Assembly: GCA_014904985.1 (NCBI GenBank)
Contig: MU128923.1
Coordinates: 62,001 to 126,000 of the forward strand
Length of the DNA: 64,000 bases
Reading direction: 5' to 3'
Source of the DNA: Hydnum rufescens UP504
Taxonomy: Eukaryota; Basidiomycota; Agaricomycetes; Cantharellales; Hydnaceae
Both the position numbers and the translations under genes were made by a program. The notes beneath the pieces were generated by a model. That model ran no database searches. It was not told where the DNA came from and worked only from the letters and a program-made list of their open reading frames with translations. This document shows, in pieces, positions 1 to 10,472 of this stretch. Within the stretch, counting starts at the first letter, position 1; every line of letters begins with the position of its first letter.

Positions 1-176
1 TTTGGAACAAGGGCACCTGGGACGAGTAGTCAGTGCCATGGATATGGAGGGATTGACAGAGAGCTGTGAGGATGATGGCAATGAAGTAGAGCTTTGTTTG
101 TGAATCAATCGCTTCATGGTTGCGTTCATTGTGCTGCAAGGGATTTGGTGATTATAGGAGTACCGAGTTTAGTGAC

Positions 177-830
177 AAAGGAACATGTCTGGAAGGCATA
201 CAACACAGACTCGGCTGCTAGACATGTCCTCCGCCACCATGCATTGAAAAGAGGGCATGATGAACAGGTCTAGAAGGCACACAACACAGACTCGGCCATT
301 GAGCATGTCCTTCACCACTGTGCATTGAAAAGAGGGTGTGATGAACAGGTCTAGAAGACGCACAACACAGACTCGGCCATTGAGCATGTCCTTCACCACC
401 ATGCATTGAAAAGAGGGCATGATGAACAGGTCTAGAAGGCACACAACACAGACTCGGCTGTTGAGCATGTCCTTCACCACCTTGCATTGAAAAGAGGGCA
501 TGATAAACAGGTCCAGAAGGCGCACAACACAGACTCGGCCGTTGAGCACGTCCTTCACCACCTTGTGTTGAAAAGAGGGCATGATAAACAGGCCTAGAAG
601 GTGCACAACACAGACTCGGCCGTTGAGCATGTCCTTCACCACTGTGCATTGAAAAGAGGACTTGATAAACAGGTCTAGCAGGTGCACAACACAGACTTGG
701 CCATTGAGCATGTCCTTCACCACCGTGTGTTGAAAAGAGGGCATGATAAACAGGTCTAGAAGGTGCACAACACAGACTCGGCTGCCAAGCACATCCTTCG
801 TCACCATGGGACGAAAAGAGATTTTAATGA
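177..830. repeat. 81-bp minisatellite, about eight copies
   Basis: A unit containing gcattgaaaagagggcatga recurs at 241, 322, 403, 484, 565, 646 and 727, exactly 81 bp apart, with a decayed copy near 808. Units differ by scattered substitutions and no visible indels. Because 81 is a multiple of three, several frames stay open through the array, including a minus-strand frame of 27-residue repeats (169-807). I see no start, splice or homology evidence that this is a protein, so I annotate the DNA repeat only. Confidence 0.93.
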
Positions 831-1688
831 ACAGATCTCAGTAGGCAGTGTTTCTTTAGGGTGAGAGATGAGTAGTTAAAATAACAGTCTGAAATCATCA
901 CAAACCTAGATGTACGTCTCTGCAGCAGGTGAATTTGTGGATGCTGAGAAAGAAGTCCATTGAGAAGGCACACAAATGCAGGCAAAGCCGTGATGCAAGT
1001 CTCTGCTGACATGGAGTGGCGTTCGGAAATTCCTGCTGTCAAAAATTTGACACTCCCTACAGGAAATACCAGTTCATAGCCCTCCATACCTTTGCCTTCT
1101 AAGTACCTTGTTCACTGATATCCTCTATTTTTAGACGCCTTGTTGCATCTTTCATAGTGGGGATGTGGTCGCCAAGTGTTAGCCTTGGCCGATCATGTCC
1201 TCCAATGTGACCAGGTACTTCTCATCAAGTCACCCATCCTCTCATTCTCATTTTTCTCCAGGAAGCAATATGTCTTCATTGACGGAATACCCAGTATTTC
1301 CAAAAACTTTCATGCATGCTCATGGAACCAATCTCTCAGTCTTCTCTGGCTGTATGGGTTAGCTCATCTCGTTGCCTTCTGTTGTCGCCTCGAAATGCAC
1401 ATTTATTGCATCTGGTGGCATCCCCAGGTAGGTTTATTCGTTCTCAGGCTTTATTCATGCTTGATTTGAGATCCCTCAAAAGTCGCAGCTCTACCTACTG
1501 CAGACTCTCTGCAATGCATCCCTGATGATTGGATGTTATAATATCAACAATATCATGATCGACGGTGTTGATCTAGAGAACTGCGCCCACATCATTCAGA
1601 TCCTCCCTTGTAGTTTTGAGACTGACCAGCATGCCAAAACAGAAGGTACGTGGTTCAGTCCACAGGTATGTCCACTAATCACTGACTC
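831..1688. other. No gene recognised
   Basis: Short frames occur on both strands (for example 1176-1469, +), but none shows a domain or a convincing splice pattern. Composition is like the rest of the repeat island. It may be decayed transposon or captured-gene sequence. Confidence 0.4.
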
Positions 1689-2357
1689 TTGCTAAGGATA
1701 GGTTTCCGCAAGTTATTGGTTGTAATCTGCAGAGGCTCGTCTCCCATTACCACCCTGCCAGGCAATTATCGCAAACACTTTCACTTGACTTTGAATAAAA
1801 TGAAGCCCATTGTGTCCCCACCTCTTCATCTTCCTTCCATTCTGCAGTACAAGGAGACACCCCAACGGTGGTATACCATCCCTGCCTCATCTACTGCTTC
1901 CTTGCCTATCATCACACTGTCTACCGTTGCGCTGTCTACCGTTGCACTGTCTACCGTTGCGCTGTCTACCATCGCACTGTCTACTGTCGTGCCATCTGCC
2001 GTTGTGTCATCTACTGTCGCGCCGTCTACCGCTGCACCTTCTATCGCCTCCTCTGGCTCCACCACAGAGACAAACAAATGCAAAACTGGCCTGTGTCGCT
2101 ACCCACGATTCCAGAAACGTCAGAAAGTGGGCGCAAATGACCTGGCTGAGGGTACCACCAATCCGGATGAAGGTACTGTCATGCACAACGAAAGCACTCT
2201 TCCGCTTGTCCCTGCCCCCATAGCTGAACCCAGCATTGGCTCAGCCACACTTAGTGCTGGTACCTGGGATGCTGGGAGTCTACACCTTACTCCTCATGCA
2301 CAAATTGTCCAGGGCAGGTGCATCCTTGCCAAACACTGGTTCTGGCTTGGTTGTTGA
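1689..2357 (+). CDS. Unknown Ser/Thr/Ala-rich open frame, probably a fragment
   Basis: An open frame of about 220 codons whose middle is a run of five-residue units of the type ALSTV, followed by a polar tail. I do not recognise the family. The repeat part makes other frames open too, so length alone is weak evidence for coding. It sits between uncharacterised island sequences and is flanked by relics. It could be one exon of a larger decayed gene of the same kind as X1, P1 and P2, which also mix low-complexity repeats with ordinary sequence. Confidence 0.3.
   Translation: MLRIGFRKLLVVICRGSSPITTLPGNYRKHFHLTLNKMKPIVSPPLHLPSILQYKETPQRWYTIPASSTASLPIITLSTVALSTVALSTVALSTIALSTVVPSAVVSSTVAPSTAAPSIASSGSTTETNKCKTGLCRYPRFQKRQKVGANDLAEGTTNPDEGTVMHNESTLPLVPAPIAEPSIGSATLSAGTWDAGSLHLTPHAQIVQGRCILAKHWFWLGC
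1915..2040. repeat. 15-bp tandem repeat
   Basis: Units related to ctgtctaccgttgcg repeat about eight times with substitutions. On the plus strand they encode (A/P)(L/S)STV-type pentapeptides. Confidence 0.85.
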
Positions 2358-2407
2358 ATTTTACTAGGCCTGAATCAGAGGTACGCATCGACCATGTAGT
2401 ATATAAT

Positions 2408-2790
2408 TTATCTCGCCCTCCACTCCCGCAACTCTTCCCTAAGATTGGTATTTGCTTTCTCCAACACGTCTATCAGCTCCAACGCAGACGTCCATTTCTC
2501 TTGCAATGCTTTGATTTCCCTCCCTGCCTTCCACAACATTAAACCCTCCTCGGTTTGGAGTGTCTTCATCCCCATGATGCAATATTCCAATTTCATCCTC
2601 ACCCTCGTCAATTGCATCCCCTGTCTCCTTGCCATCCTGTTCACGATCCTCTTTACCGCTGTCGTCATTACTCTCATAGTCCTCATGGACGCCCTTTACT
2701 TCGTCTTCTTTTGTACCATATTTGTCGTGGCTATTAGCATTGGTGGGCTGTCCTATCCCAGAGCTTTAATTCATGAATGTAGTTAGTTTA
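2408..2790 (-). pseudogene. Acidic plus coiled-coil protein fragment
   Basis: Read on the minus strand, 2790 to about 2560 gives a very acidic segment rich in Glu, Asp and Gly. From about 2575 to 2408 a different frame gives a clear amphipathic helix with heptad-like Leu spacing (EIKALQEKWTSALELI). The two parts look like one coding region broken by a frameshift or an unrecognised intron. A ~50-bp stretch at 2736-2785 is repeated in diverged form at 3092-3141, just downstream of the RSC8-like relic. I cannot name the protein. Confidence 0.35.
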
Positions 2791-3142
2791 GCTGTCCATA
2801 ACACCCTAATACTAATTCACTTTTTTCATCCTCATGCATACTGAGCCTGTCTCTGAGCATTTCGGGCCTCTCTTCAAAGCTCTGAGGTATCATACTTCCG
2901 AGGTCGACCACAGCGCTTTGTAGTAGTAGAATGATCAGAAGTCATGGTTGAGAAGAAAAATTGTTGCTGAAAATAGTGTTTATGGTACTTTTAATACGGG
3001 GGTCCCCGAAATAGTATTATAGTACTTCATACTTATATGACCATGGCCTTGTATCCCATATAGAATTAATCCTTGTTTTCAGATGAATCATCATTAACAT
3101 TAGTGGCTTCTCCTATCCTGGTGCTTGAATTCATGAATGTAT

Positions 3143-3475
3143 TCAGCGGTCACTAGGGTCATGCTCGCTAACTGTACCCCAATTGTTTTCAAACATCTCA
3201 ATACCTTTGAGCAAAAGGAGGGTCTCAGCATTGGTCCAATTGTCTGTGTGGATGCCATCCGCATACTTGAATTTGCTTGCGGATACAAGCCGGATGAAGT
3301 CCCCACTAAACATCTTGGAAGAAAAGCAACCATTGGCATAACAGGTCAGGCAAAGTTTGAAGTTATTCGATTTTAGGGAGTGATAGTGTTCAGGTGTACA
3401 ACCACACTGCATGTGTCACATGTAGTGGCAAGCCCATTTTTACTAGTGGGATTTTCATTTGCAAGCTCTGCAGTA
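3143..3475 (-). pseudogene. RSC8/SWI3 (SMARCC)-like fragment: zinc-finger and SANT part
   Basis: The minus strand encodes a C-x2-C segment (TCDTCS) followed, after an apparent one-base deletion near 3405, by CTPEHYHSLKSNNFKLC. Then come a CYANGCF stretch, MFSGDFIRL, and the start of a SANT domain (NWTNAETLLLLKGIEMFENN). This order, ZZ-like finger then SANT, is that of the Swi3/Rsc8/SMARCC subunits of SWI/SNF and RSC remodellers. The SANT domain is cut off after SEHDP by a stop, and no SWIRM domain or C-terminal helix is present nearby. It is therefore a broken gene piece inside the transposon island. A possible intron acceptor (tactgcag on the minus strand) lies just upstream of the fragment. 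Confidence 0.82.
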
Positions 3476-3479
3476 CCAA

Positions 3480-3798
3480 AATTTTGTCACTGAAAATAGA
3501 TATATATAGTACTTTTAATTACTCTATGACAGCCAACTGTTTGAGTGTGGGTACTTATGGCCCCTAAACCTTTTTACTACATGCAGCACAGACTGCATTA
3601 ACAGTGATGGATGGAATACCAGTGAGGGTACCATATATTATATCAGTCTCACTGAGGAGACTGCACAGCCAGTATAATTATTCTATTTGTGTTGCCGAAT
3701 TTACTCTTTGTCACCTTAAATCAATGAGTATTGCAATCATTCCAGCAAGCACATGAATTGAGAGGATTGGCAGACTTGTACAATTCGGACAAAAAAAA
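3480..3798. other. No gene recognised
   Basis: AT-rich sequence with stops in all frames; nothing assignable. Confidence 0.4.
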
Positions 3799-4130
3799 TC
3801 AAGAACTAGTGAGCAATTTCTCCAAGTTGGCAACCAGGTCTTGGTGCCTCTTGTTAGCCAGCCTCAAATCTCCATCCCATTCATCAAGTTCATTGTGGAG
3901 CTGATGAAGCTCATTACGCAAACCCCTGATTTCGCTTCGAAGTGAGTCGACGAGGGTCATGCTGGAGGCGCCAGAAGGTTGAGAATAGGATGGAGACGCA
4001 TTGGAGGTCAAATTGGATGGGGACGCATTGGGGATGAAATTGGATGGGGACGCATTGGGGATGAAATTGGATGGGGATGCATTGGGGACGGAATTGGATG
4101 GGGGTGCATTGGGGATCAGATTGGATCATA
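3799..4130 (-). CDS. Repeat-plus-coiled-coil protein, 5' end unclear
   Basis: On the minus strand an open frame runs through a set of nonapeptide repeats of the form NASPSNFIP (coded by the 27-bp repeat). It continues into SYSQPSGASS and ends in about 55 residues of coiled coil rich in Leu, Glu and Asn (EIRGLRNELHQLHNELDEW), with a stop at 3799. No ATG start is evident; the first exon may lie upstream or be missing. The coiled coil resembles in style, but not clearly in sequence, the fragment at 2408. Function unknown. Confidence 0.42.
3985..4127. repeat. 27-bp tandem repeat, about five copies
   Basis: Units of attggatggggacgcattgg plus ggatgaa start at 4012, 4039, 4066, 4093 and 4120 (last partial). 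The period equals nine codons, and on the minus strand the units encode NASPSNFIP-type repeats. Confidence 0.92.
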
Positions 4131-4573
4131 CAAGATCAGGATCATCCTCACCCGACCATGCTAATAGAATGTTAGTCGCTACATGCCTACGATCGTGTGG
4201 GATCACTCACCCCAGAACTTGCATCCAAAAGGTTCCTTTGAACACTTGAAAAAGCCTCTTCCCATCGACCTCTCCTGGTGCGAGTGGAAATGGTGGGCTA
4301 GGACGGGGATTAGTGAACTCAGACGGATGTGAAGGTGTCAAAACATATGAGGTAAGGGGTTGTACAGACAGTGACAGACGAGAACATTGTTGATGTATCG
4401 CAGCTGCAAGGTACTAGGCATTTCAAAGATGCAGATTCCAGATGTATTTGGCTGAGACACACTGTAGGCAAGAGCTACAGTACACCATCAGACACAACAG
4501 ACTTGTCAGTGAAGAGTGAGTGTTGGAGTTTTGAACGAGGCTGCCCTGGAAAGTTCTGCAGAATTATCTGCCT
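4131..4573. other. No gene recognised
   Basis: Short frames only. The 4371-4573 part may be 5' sequence or an early exon of X1, but I see no firm start. Confidence 0.35.
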
Positions 4574-6779
4574 ATGGAAACTTCACACAATCAGCCACTG
4601 CGCGGTATGTCTGTTGCTGTCATTAGCACGGCGAGGGGCATTTACCCTAGCGATCCGCTGCATCCGTCGACTCTAGGCTCTCAGTATGGCCAAGGTTCTT
4701 TGCCCGTCATTTCCTCTAGTGTGGCGGCAGGTGAGAACTCCCGGAAACATCAACCAGTAACGTGGGCAGATGCAGATGGATCGATTCAGGATCTTCCAGC
4801 CAATTCTATTCATTCGGGGGCCCCATACATGACCGTTAATGACTATGAAACTTGGTCTCATCATTGCCAAGACAGTAAGTTGTTGTATGGAAAATCATTG
4901 GGTTGGGACGAGTTTTCTGACCAAAAGCTTTAGATTTTATGCTAGATCAGAGGACATATGACGATAGCAAGCCAGTCCCCGTTATCTGATGGATTGAATG
5001 GAGTGTTTTGTTTTTGAATAGTCATTGTCCTTTCCAATACACACAGCAGTGTCCTCCCAACGTGGACTCCATCATTTATGACCGGGATCAGTCTTCTATC
5101 TCTCACTCGTGGTTCGCAAACTGGGATGTGGGCACCCTTTATCCATTAGATTACACATGGATTCCCACCATGTATTCATCACAAATGCCGTACCTTGGCT
5201 ACATCTCACGTACTCTCAATGATCCAGTTGCGGCTCATGATGTGGAGGTTGAGCAGGTTTCCAATGGTGTCCGACTGACCGACTCCTGTTGACAACATTT
5301 CAAGGGTTTTATCAGTGATAGGCATACTTGGTACAAGAACTGGTGGTTGGTTGCCCAAAAGATGGACCTCGACAAAGAAATGTCTAATATTGTCCACCCC
5401 ATGGGGCCCCAAATCCTGGCCAACTCTCCATTTACTGTCGATCCGTTGTCATCTATGATGAATAATCGTGAGGCTATGGGCCAATTAGTCAACAATTTTC
5501 TGCGTGCCACGTATGAATATGGTGCTTTGGCCTGTATGATTATGCACATGTGTATCGATCATATTTGTTCCATGCTTCACCACCCTCGTCCTCATTTTGG
5601 GGTCAATGACAACCTCATCGGAGCGATGTATCTGCATTCAGCAACGGGGCCCTGGCTCATGAATTTCATATCACATGGATTACCATTGTGGGGCATTTGG
5701 TTCGGAGATTGCTCGATGGATGTCAAGGCCACTCAACAGTTGGGTGATCACTTCAGTTGAGAGGAGCTGGAGGCTACTCTGGAGAAGAAAGGCAACAACA
5801 TAGCCTATCATGATCTTTGCGTGCAGCTCATCGTAGAGCATGATTGCCCCTCTCCTTGGTTTATCACTCCAACCTCCTATCCTGGGGTACCTCTTGGTGC
5901 GAGTATGGAAGATACAGTTTTCAACGTACTTTTCTCCAATGGTCCAACATCCCCTTCCTCTCACATGTATACTTCTCTTCATCAAATATTCGGTGCTGGG
6001 CCCTTCACTCCCCCTCCACTTTATTCATCATGTCTGGGTTCACATTCGCCTCTGCTGTCACCCTCACCTTCACGCACATCATCACACTCATCGCAGGATT
6101 CTCTTCTCGGTTCTCCAGTCACCTCCTCACCATCACCACCACCAGACGCATTTGGGGGGGATATGCGTCCCCCTTTGTGGCCCGGGTTGTTCACAGAGCC
6201 TCCGCCCACCATAGAGCAAATGGATGCATTCTGGAATGGAGGAGAAGATGATGATGAGGAAGAGGAAGAAGAAGAAGAAGAAGAAAGGCTACCTGATTAT
6301 GTCCAGCCAATCAGAGGCGAGCCATATGAAGATTATCTGGCACGGCGCGAGGCTGGGTTCAACAAGCTAAGGCGAGCAAAAGTTGCAGCGGATGAGCAGA
6401 TGGCTGTTGCTGCAAGAGATGCTTGCAACTTAATGCAGCGAGCAAAGGATGGCAATATGTTCACTCTAGATGAGGTGAAATGTAGGCTGCATGGAGCCAT
6501 TGGGAAGAAGAAGCAGAAGTTAAGTGAGTTCAATGCATGTATTGTAGTGGAGTGGAGAGTTCCTGGCAGGGATAATGCAGCAAGGAATGAAGCGAAACGT
6601 CGCAGATGCTTTGCTGCCTACGAAACTGCCAAGGCCACCGAGGTTGCCAGTGGCTCTGGGTTAGGGTTGTCTTCAAGTTCTCAACCTCCACCACCAGAAG
6701 CCCCCCAACTGCCTCCCCCCATTGTCCCCCCCCAGCCTGCTTCAACCTTACTTACTTGCATCACTTCACCTGGACTCAC

Positions 6780-7122
6780 ACCCCTGGAGTCCACTCCTCC
6801 TGAGCCCGTGCCTCACGAGCCCACTTCCCAGCCCACTCATGAGCCCGCACCTTGCAAGCCCACCCCCAAGCCCACACCTCCCGAGCCCACTCCCAAGCCC
6901 ACACCTCACAAGCCCACTCCAGAGCCCGCACCTCATGAGCCCACCTCTGAGCCCACACCTTGTGAGCCCACCCCTGAGCCCGCACCTCGTGAGCCCACTC
7001 CCGAGCCCGCACCTCGTGAGCCCACTCCCGAGCCTGCACCTCGCGAGCCCACACCTCGTGAGCCCACTCCAGAGCCCACGCCTCATGAGCCCACCCCCGA
7101 GCCCACACCTTGCGAGCCCACC
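6780..7122 (+). repeat. Degenerate 24/27-bp repeat coding Pro-Glu-Thr-rich units
   Basis: Imperfect units of gagcccac(t/a)cc encode EPTPEPAP, EPTPKPTP and similar repeats in X1. The array resumes at 7641-7760 on the far side of the solo LTR. Confidence 0.85.
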
Positions 7123-7635
7123 TGTTAATTTGGTAGAGTCCAAATTAGGTTTGGGGCAGTTAAACAGTCCCAGTGGGGGTTCCAGATTGGGCTTTGGTCC
7201 ATGTTTACCTTCGACAGGATTGCGTGTTAGTTCAAAGGTAGGGTCCAGGAACATTCTAGGACGGGTCTTTAGATGTAGGTCCATAGATCTGGGTTTTGCC
7301 ATGACATTAGAAATAAGAGTGAGTTCTGTGGTAAGGTCACACAGTGCAAGAATCGCAGTGTACTGTTCCAGTACACTGTGGGTAGCAGCCAAGTGAGTGG
7401 AAAAAAGATACATTTTCGGATCTTCCCGCGGCTAGCTATTTGAGTCTACTTACGTAAACAGATAGGAATCTAGCTAAAGCCGGGGCAGCACCAAACTCCT
7501 GTGGAGAAGCTTTCCACCGGAGTGTTTGAGAAGAAAAGGAAAAAAGGAAGTAAGAAAGGAGGGAATACATTGGTTCATAGTAGTAGCGACGTTTTAATAA
7601 GGCCAAGTGCCAGTCGGACTAATATCCCACTAACA
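7123..7635. mobile_element. Solo LTR (513 bp) with 5-bp target-site duplication
   Basis: The segment begins TGTTAATTTGG and ends CCACTAACA, so it has the TG...CA ends and short inverted termini (TGTTA/TAACA) of a retrotransposon LTR. It is flanked by the direct repeat CCACC at 7118-7122 and 7636-7640. Outside it, the Pro-Glu-Thr-coding array continues in the same frame (GAG CCC ACC | CCT GAG CCC). There is no internal gag-pol, so this is a solo LTR left by recombination. Superfamily cannot be told from the LTR alone. Confidence 0.88.
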
Positions 7636-8094
7636 CCACCCCTGAGCCCACACCTCGTGAGCCCACTCCTGAGCCCGCACCTTGTGAGCCCACCCCCGAG
7701 CCCACACCTTGCGAGCCCACCCCCAAGCCTGCACCTCACAAGCCCACTCCTGAGTCCAGTCCACAAGAATCCTTTTTATGTGAGTCCGCACTTCCCCCAT
7801 CTATGCCAGCTCCAATTGCTCAGAAAGAGCCCCTTTGTTCCCCCTCCCTTATAGTCTCTCTGTCACCCAATTCTTACTTTTTGGAGCTGGAGGACATGGG
7901 GGGGGGAGCTCAGACTAAATCTGTCGCTGTTCCTACCATTCAAAATTCTTTGCCTCCACAGGTTTCCCCCAGTGTTCTTGACGGGCAATGGACTTCACCC
8001 GTGAACCACATCAGCCAATTTCAGACTAAGACTTATTCACATCCTTCTACACAATCTTATTCACCCTCTCATTCTGGTCCTGGTCCCTGTCCCC

Positions 8095-8215
8095 ATCCCC
8101 ATTCTCGTTCTCGTTCTTGTTCTCGTTCTCATTCTTGTTCTCGTTCTCGTTACCATTCTCATTGTTCACGTTCACATTCACCTCCTCACTCCCCCCCTCG
8201 TTCCCACCTTAGTAC
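8095..8215 (+). repeat. Ser/Arg-coding hexanucleotide tract
   Basis: Runs of tctcgt and ttctcatt-like units encode an SR-type tract (RSRSCSRSHSCSRSR) in X1. Confidence 0.75.
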
Positions 8216-9554
8216 AGGCTTCAATGCGTCTCGCCATGTTCCGCATGAAGACCAGTATAGGCCACACAACTGTGATCCCCATTCCCATTCGCCTGGGTCT
8301 CGTCCTCATTGGGACAATGCATATCCTCGTGCACGCAATTGGGCATGTCCGATGCGGAGGGATGAGCAACCAGTGTTTTCAGGAGGGAGAAGGTTGGCAC
8401 ATGACCCAAGGGCACCTGTGGATGATGATTGGAGGGAAAATTCACAGCAGCGCCATGCATCGGGCACACATCCTATGATTCCCACTTCCCCTCTTGGTGC
8501 TAGACGAGCCATGGGACGAGGTTTTAATTGTATGTTAACATCTCACCCTAGAGAGTTATCCTTATTTCTTATAATCTTGATTCACTCAGCAGTTTCTCAT
8601 GGCAATCCAAGTTGTGTAACTGGTTCTGGAACAATGATTGCCAGTGGTCCTGGTGGACCCATTAGTGGTTCTCATAGGATCATTGCTCATCCTAGTGTTG
8701 TTTCTGGTCCCATTGCCAAAATGACTGGAGCAGCTCATGAGCCTGTCAAACTTGGCCAGTGGTTTGCCATTGATGTTGGTCCCCTTCCAGATGGCTTCAA
8801 GGAGCCTGAGGTTTGGCTAGATCTGTACCCACAGGTTATTGCCTCTAGAAGACTATGCCGGAAAACCAAAATAAATGTCCAGTTACTGTTAAAAAGTCAG
8901 CAGAAATGTGATGAATTGTGAGATGTTTTACAAGGGTGGGGCAGGGCTCATGGGGCAGAGGTTGGAGTCAACACAATTGATGAACCAAGTGCACCATCCG
9001 ATTGGTTCACAAGTCGCAAGGATCTGGAATATGTGGATCAAGCTTATGCTCACACTCATACTAAGAAGGAACTTGAAGACCTTTTGAACCTGGCACCCCA
9101 ATACTTGAAGGAACATGCTGACAGGGCTTCCTATGGCAATATCTTCCTCAGCTATGACACTTTCCCTCCTGTAATTGGCCCTGCGGTGTCAAAGCTCAAC
9201 AGGTTGCGTCAACTTCAATGTGTTGAGTTCGATACAGAGTGGTTGATCCAAAAGCTTGCTTCATTACCACCAACTTCCATTGACCTTCCTCTTTGCCGCA
9301 TGGAGCTCCTTATGCATGCTCATAAACATTATGCCTTTGGTGCTGGTTTTGTTGTCACCATGTGGCCTACTGAAGGGCCAGTTCACAGTGTCATTTGTTG
9401 CATATGCCGGATGGCTAGTGCAGCTTTGGGAACACTCTCACCACCAATCCGGTTGCAGATGAAATGTTTGGTTTCTCCAAAGATCCCTCTGCTTGGCGTA
9501 TCAAACTGGACTTGACAAGAGATTGTCCCCAGTATCCAAAATTCAATGATGTAT

Positions 9555-10472
9555 GATACTTCTTCATTGTTTGGTCCAAATTTATCGATTCTATATGTGT
9601 TCAGTCATTCCATTAAGCTGTCTGACTAGTACAAGTAAGGTCAGGCATTGAGAGCAACATCAAGATGAGAACTTGGCTCACCTGGCATCAAGATGATATT
9701 ATATACATCCAAGATTACTGACTGTTGTGTCCGCTGCCACAGTGCAATGGGTCACATGGTATAAGTTACTGTTCTTTTGGCATTGCCCTGGTTTGAAACC
9801 TGGGTAAGTCAAGAGATCAAACTATCCACCCAACCTGATGCTCCTGCGTGAACCATGCAGGACATTTGGGAAGTCACCTTTTATGGTACTCCTGGCATTA
9901 TATCAACTTTCCATTCATCCCCCATATGAACCACCCCTGTGCGCGAGAGGTCAAAAATTTCCATTTCTGGAAGTCCCCCCTTATTTTCCTCAAGTTCGAC
10001 CCATGGCCGGGTCCTCTCAAGTTTAAACTATAACTAGTAATCTACTTCCATGCGCATTATGGACCTAAATGGACTTCCACCCCGGCATTGAGTTCAGCGG
10101 GACTTGCCGTGAGACACAATGTCTTTTTTTCTGCCCCATCAGAATCCTGACTTGGTTTAACCTGCAGGTACCACTAGCGTAACTGTGGATTGGACATCTG
10201 TGGACATCTGGGGCTGTTGGGCCCACATTTATCCTCAGCACACTTGATTGTGGTTGCCTCTTGTGTGACTCTGATCTAGTGTTTGGGTTTGGATAGAAAT
10301 TTAACTGTTGGGCTCTGCATATCTGTGGTCTGGGAACCTCAACTGTGACTCCAGTACTCCCTTGTGCTCTTTCACTATTCCGAGAACCACATATCACTTG
10401 TCTTCTGACTTAATGAGGGGCGGCTAGGACTCGTAGCAGTCTTAGTTGTAACTCACTGTCTTTTCTTGCATT
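9555..10472. other. Intergenic island sequence
   Basis: No assignable gene. A short direct duplication of tggacatctg occurs near 10,190-10,215. The 3' half may carry the promoter of P1. Confidence 0.4.

Larger units (their letters stand above)
4574..9554 (+). pseudogene. X1: large uncharacterised protein gene, broken by stops and a solo LTR
   Basis: One reading frame runs from about 5023 to about 9380. It is interrupted only by TGA codons at 5290, 5758 and 8919 and by the solo LTR at 7123-7635. Removing the LTR and one target-site copy restores the frame. An upstream exon (4574 to about 4885) can be joined by a GTATGG...AG intron. Segments in order: a globular part (about 5020-5880), a disordered part, an acidic run (DDDEEEE..., 6246-6285), a charged helical part (6300-6640), a Pro/Glu/Thr array of EPTPEPAP units (6780-7122 and 7641-7760), a Ser/Arg-rich tract (8095-8215), and a second globular part (8690-9400). 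Frameshifts follow about 9380. I do not recognise the family. It resembles P1 and P2 in mixing repeats with conserved blocks, which suggests a transposon-linked gene. Confidence 0.6.

Noticed and set aside
177..830. CRISPR-like regular repeats
   Set aside because: The 81-bp units abut with no unique spacers and the window is clearly eukaryotic.
5290..8921. TGA read as an amino acid (recoding or selenocysteine)
   Set aside because: Intact host genes in the window end in TGA, and the same frames carry an LTR and frameshifts, so decay explains the stops better.
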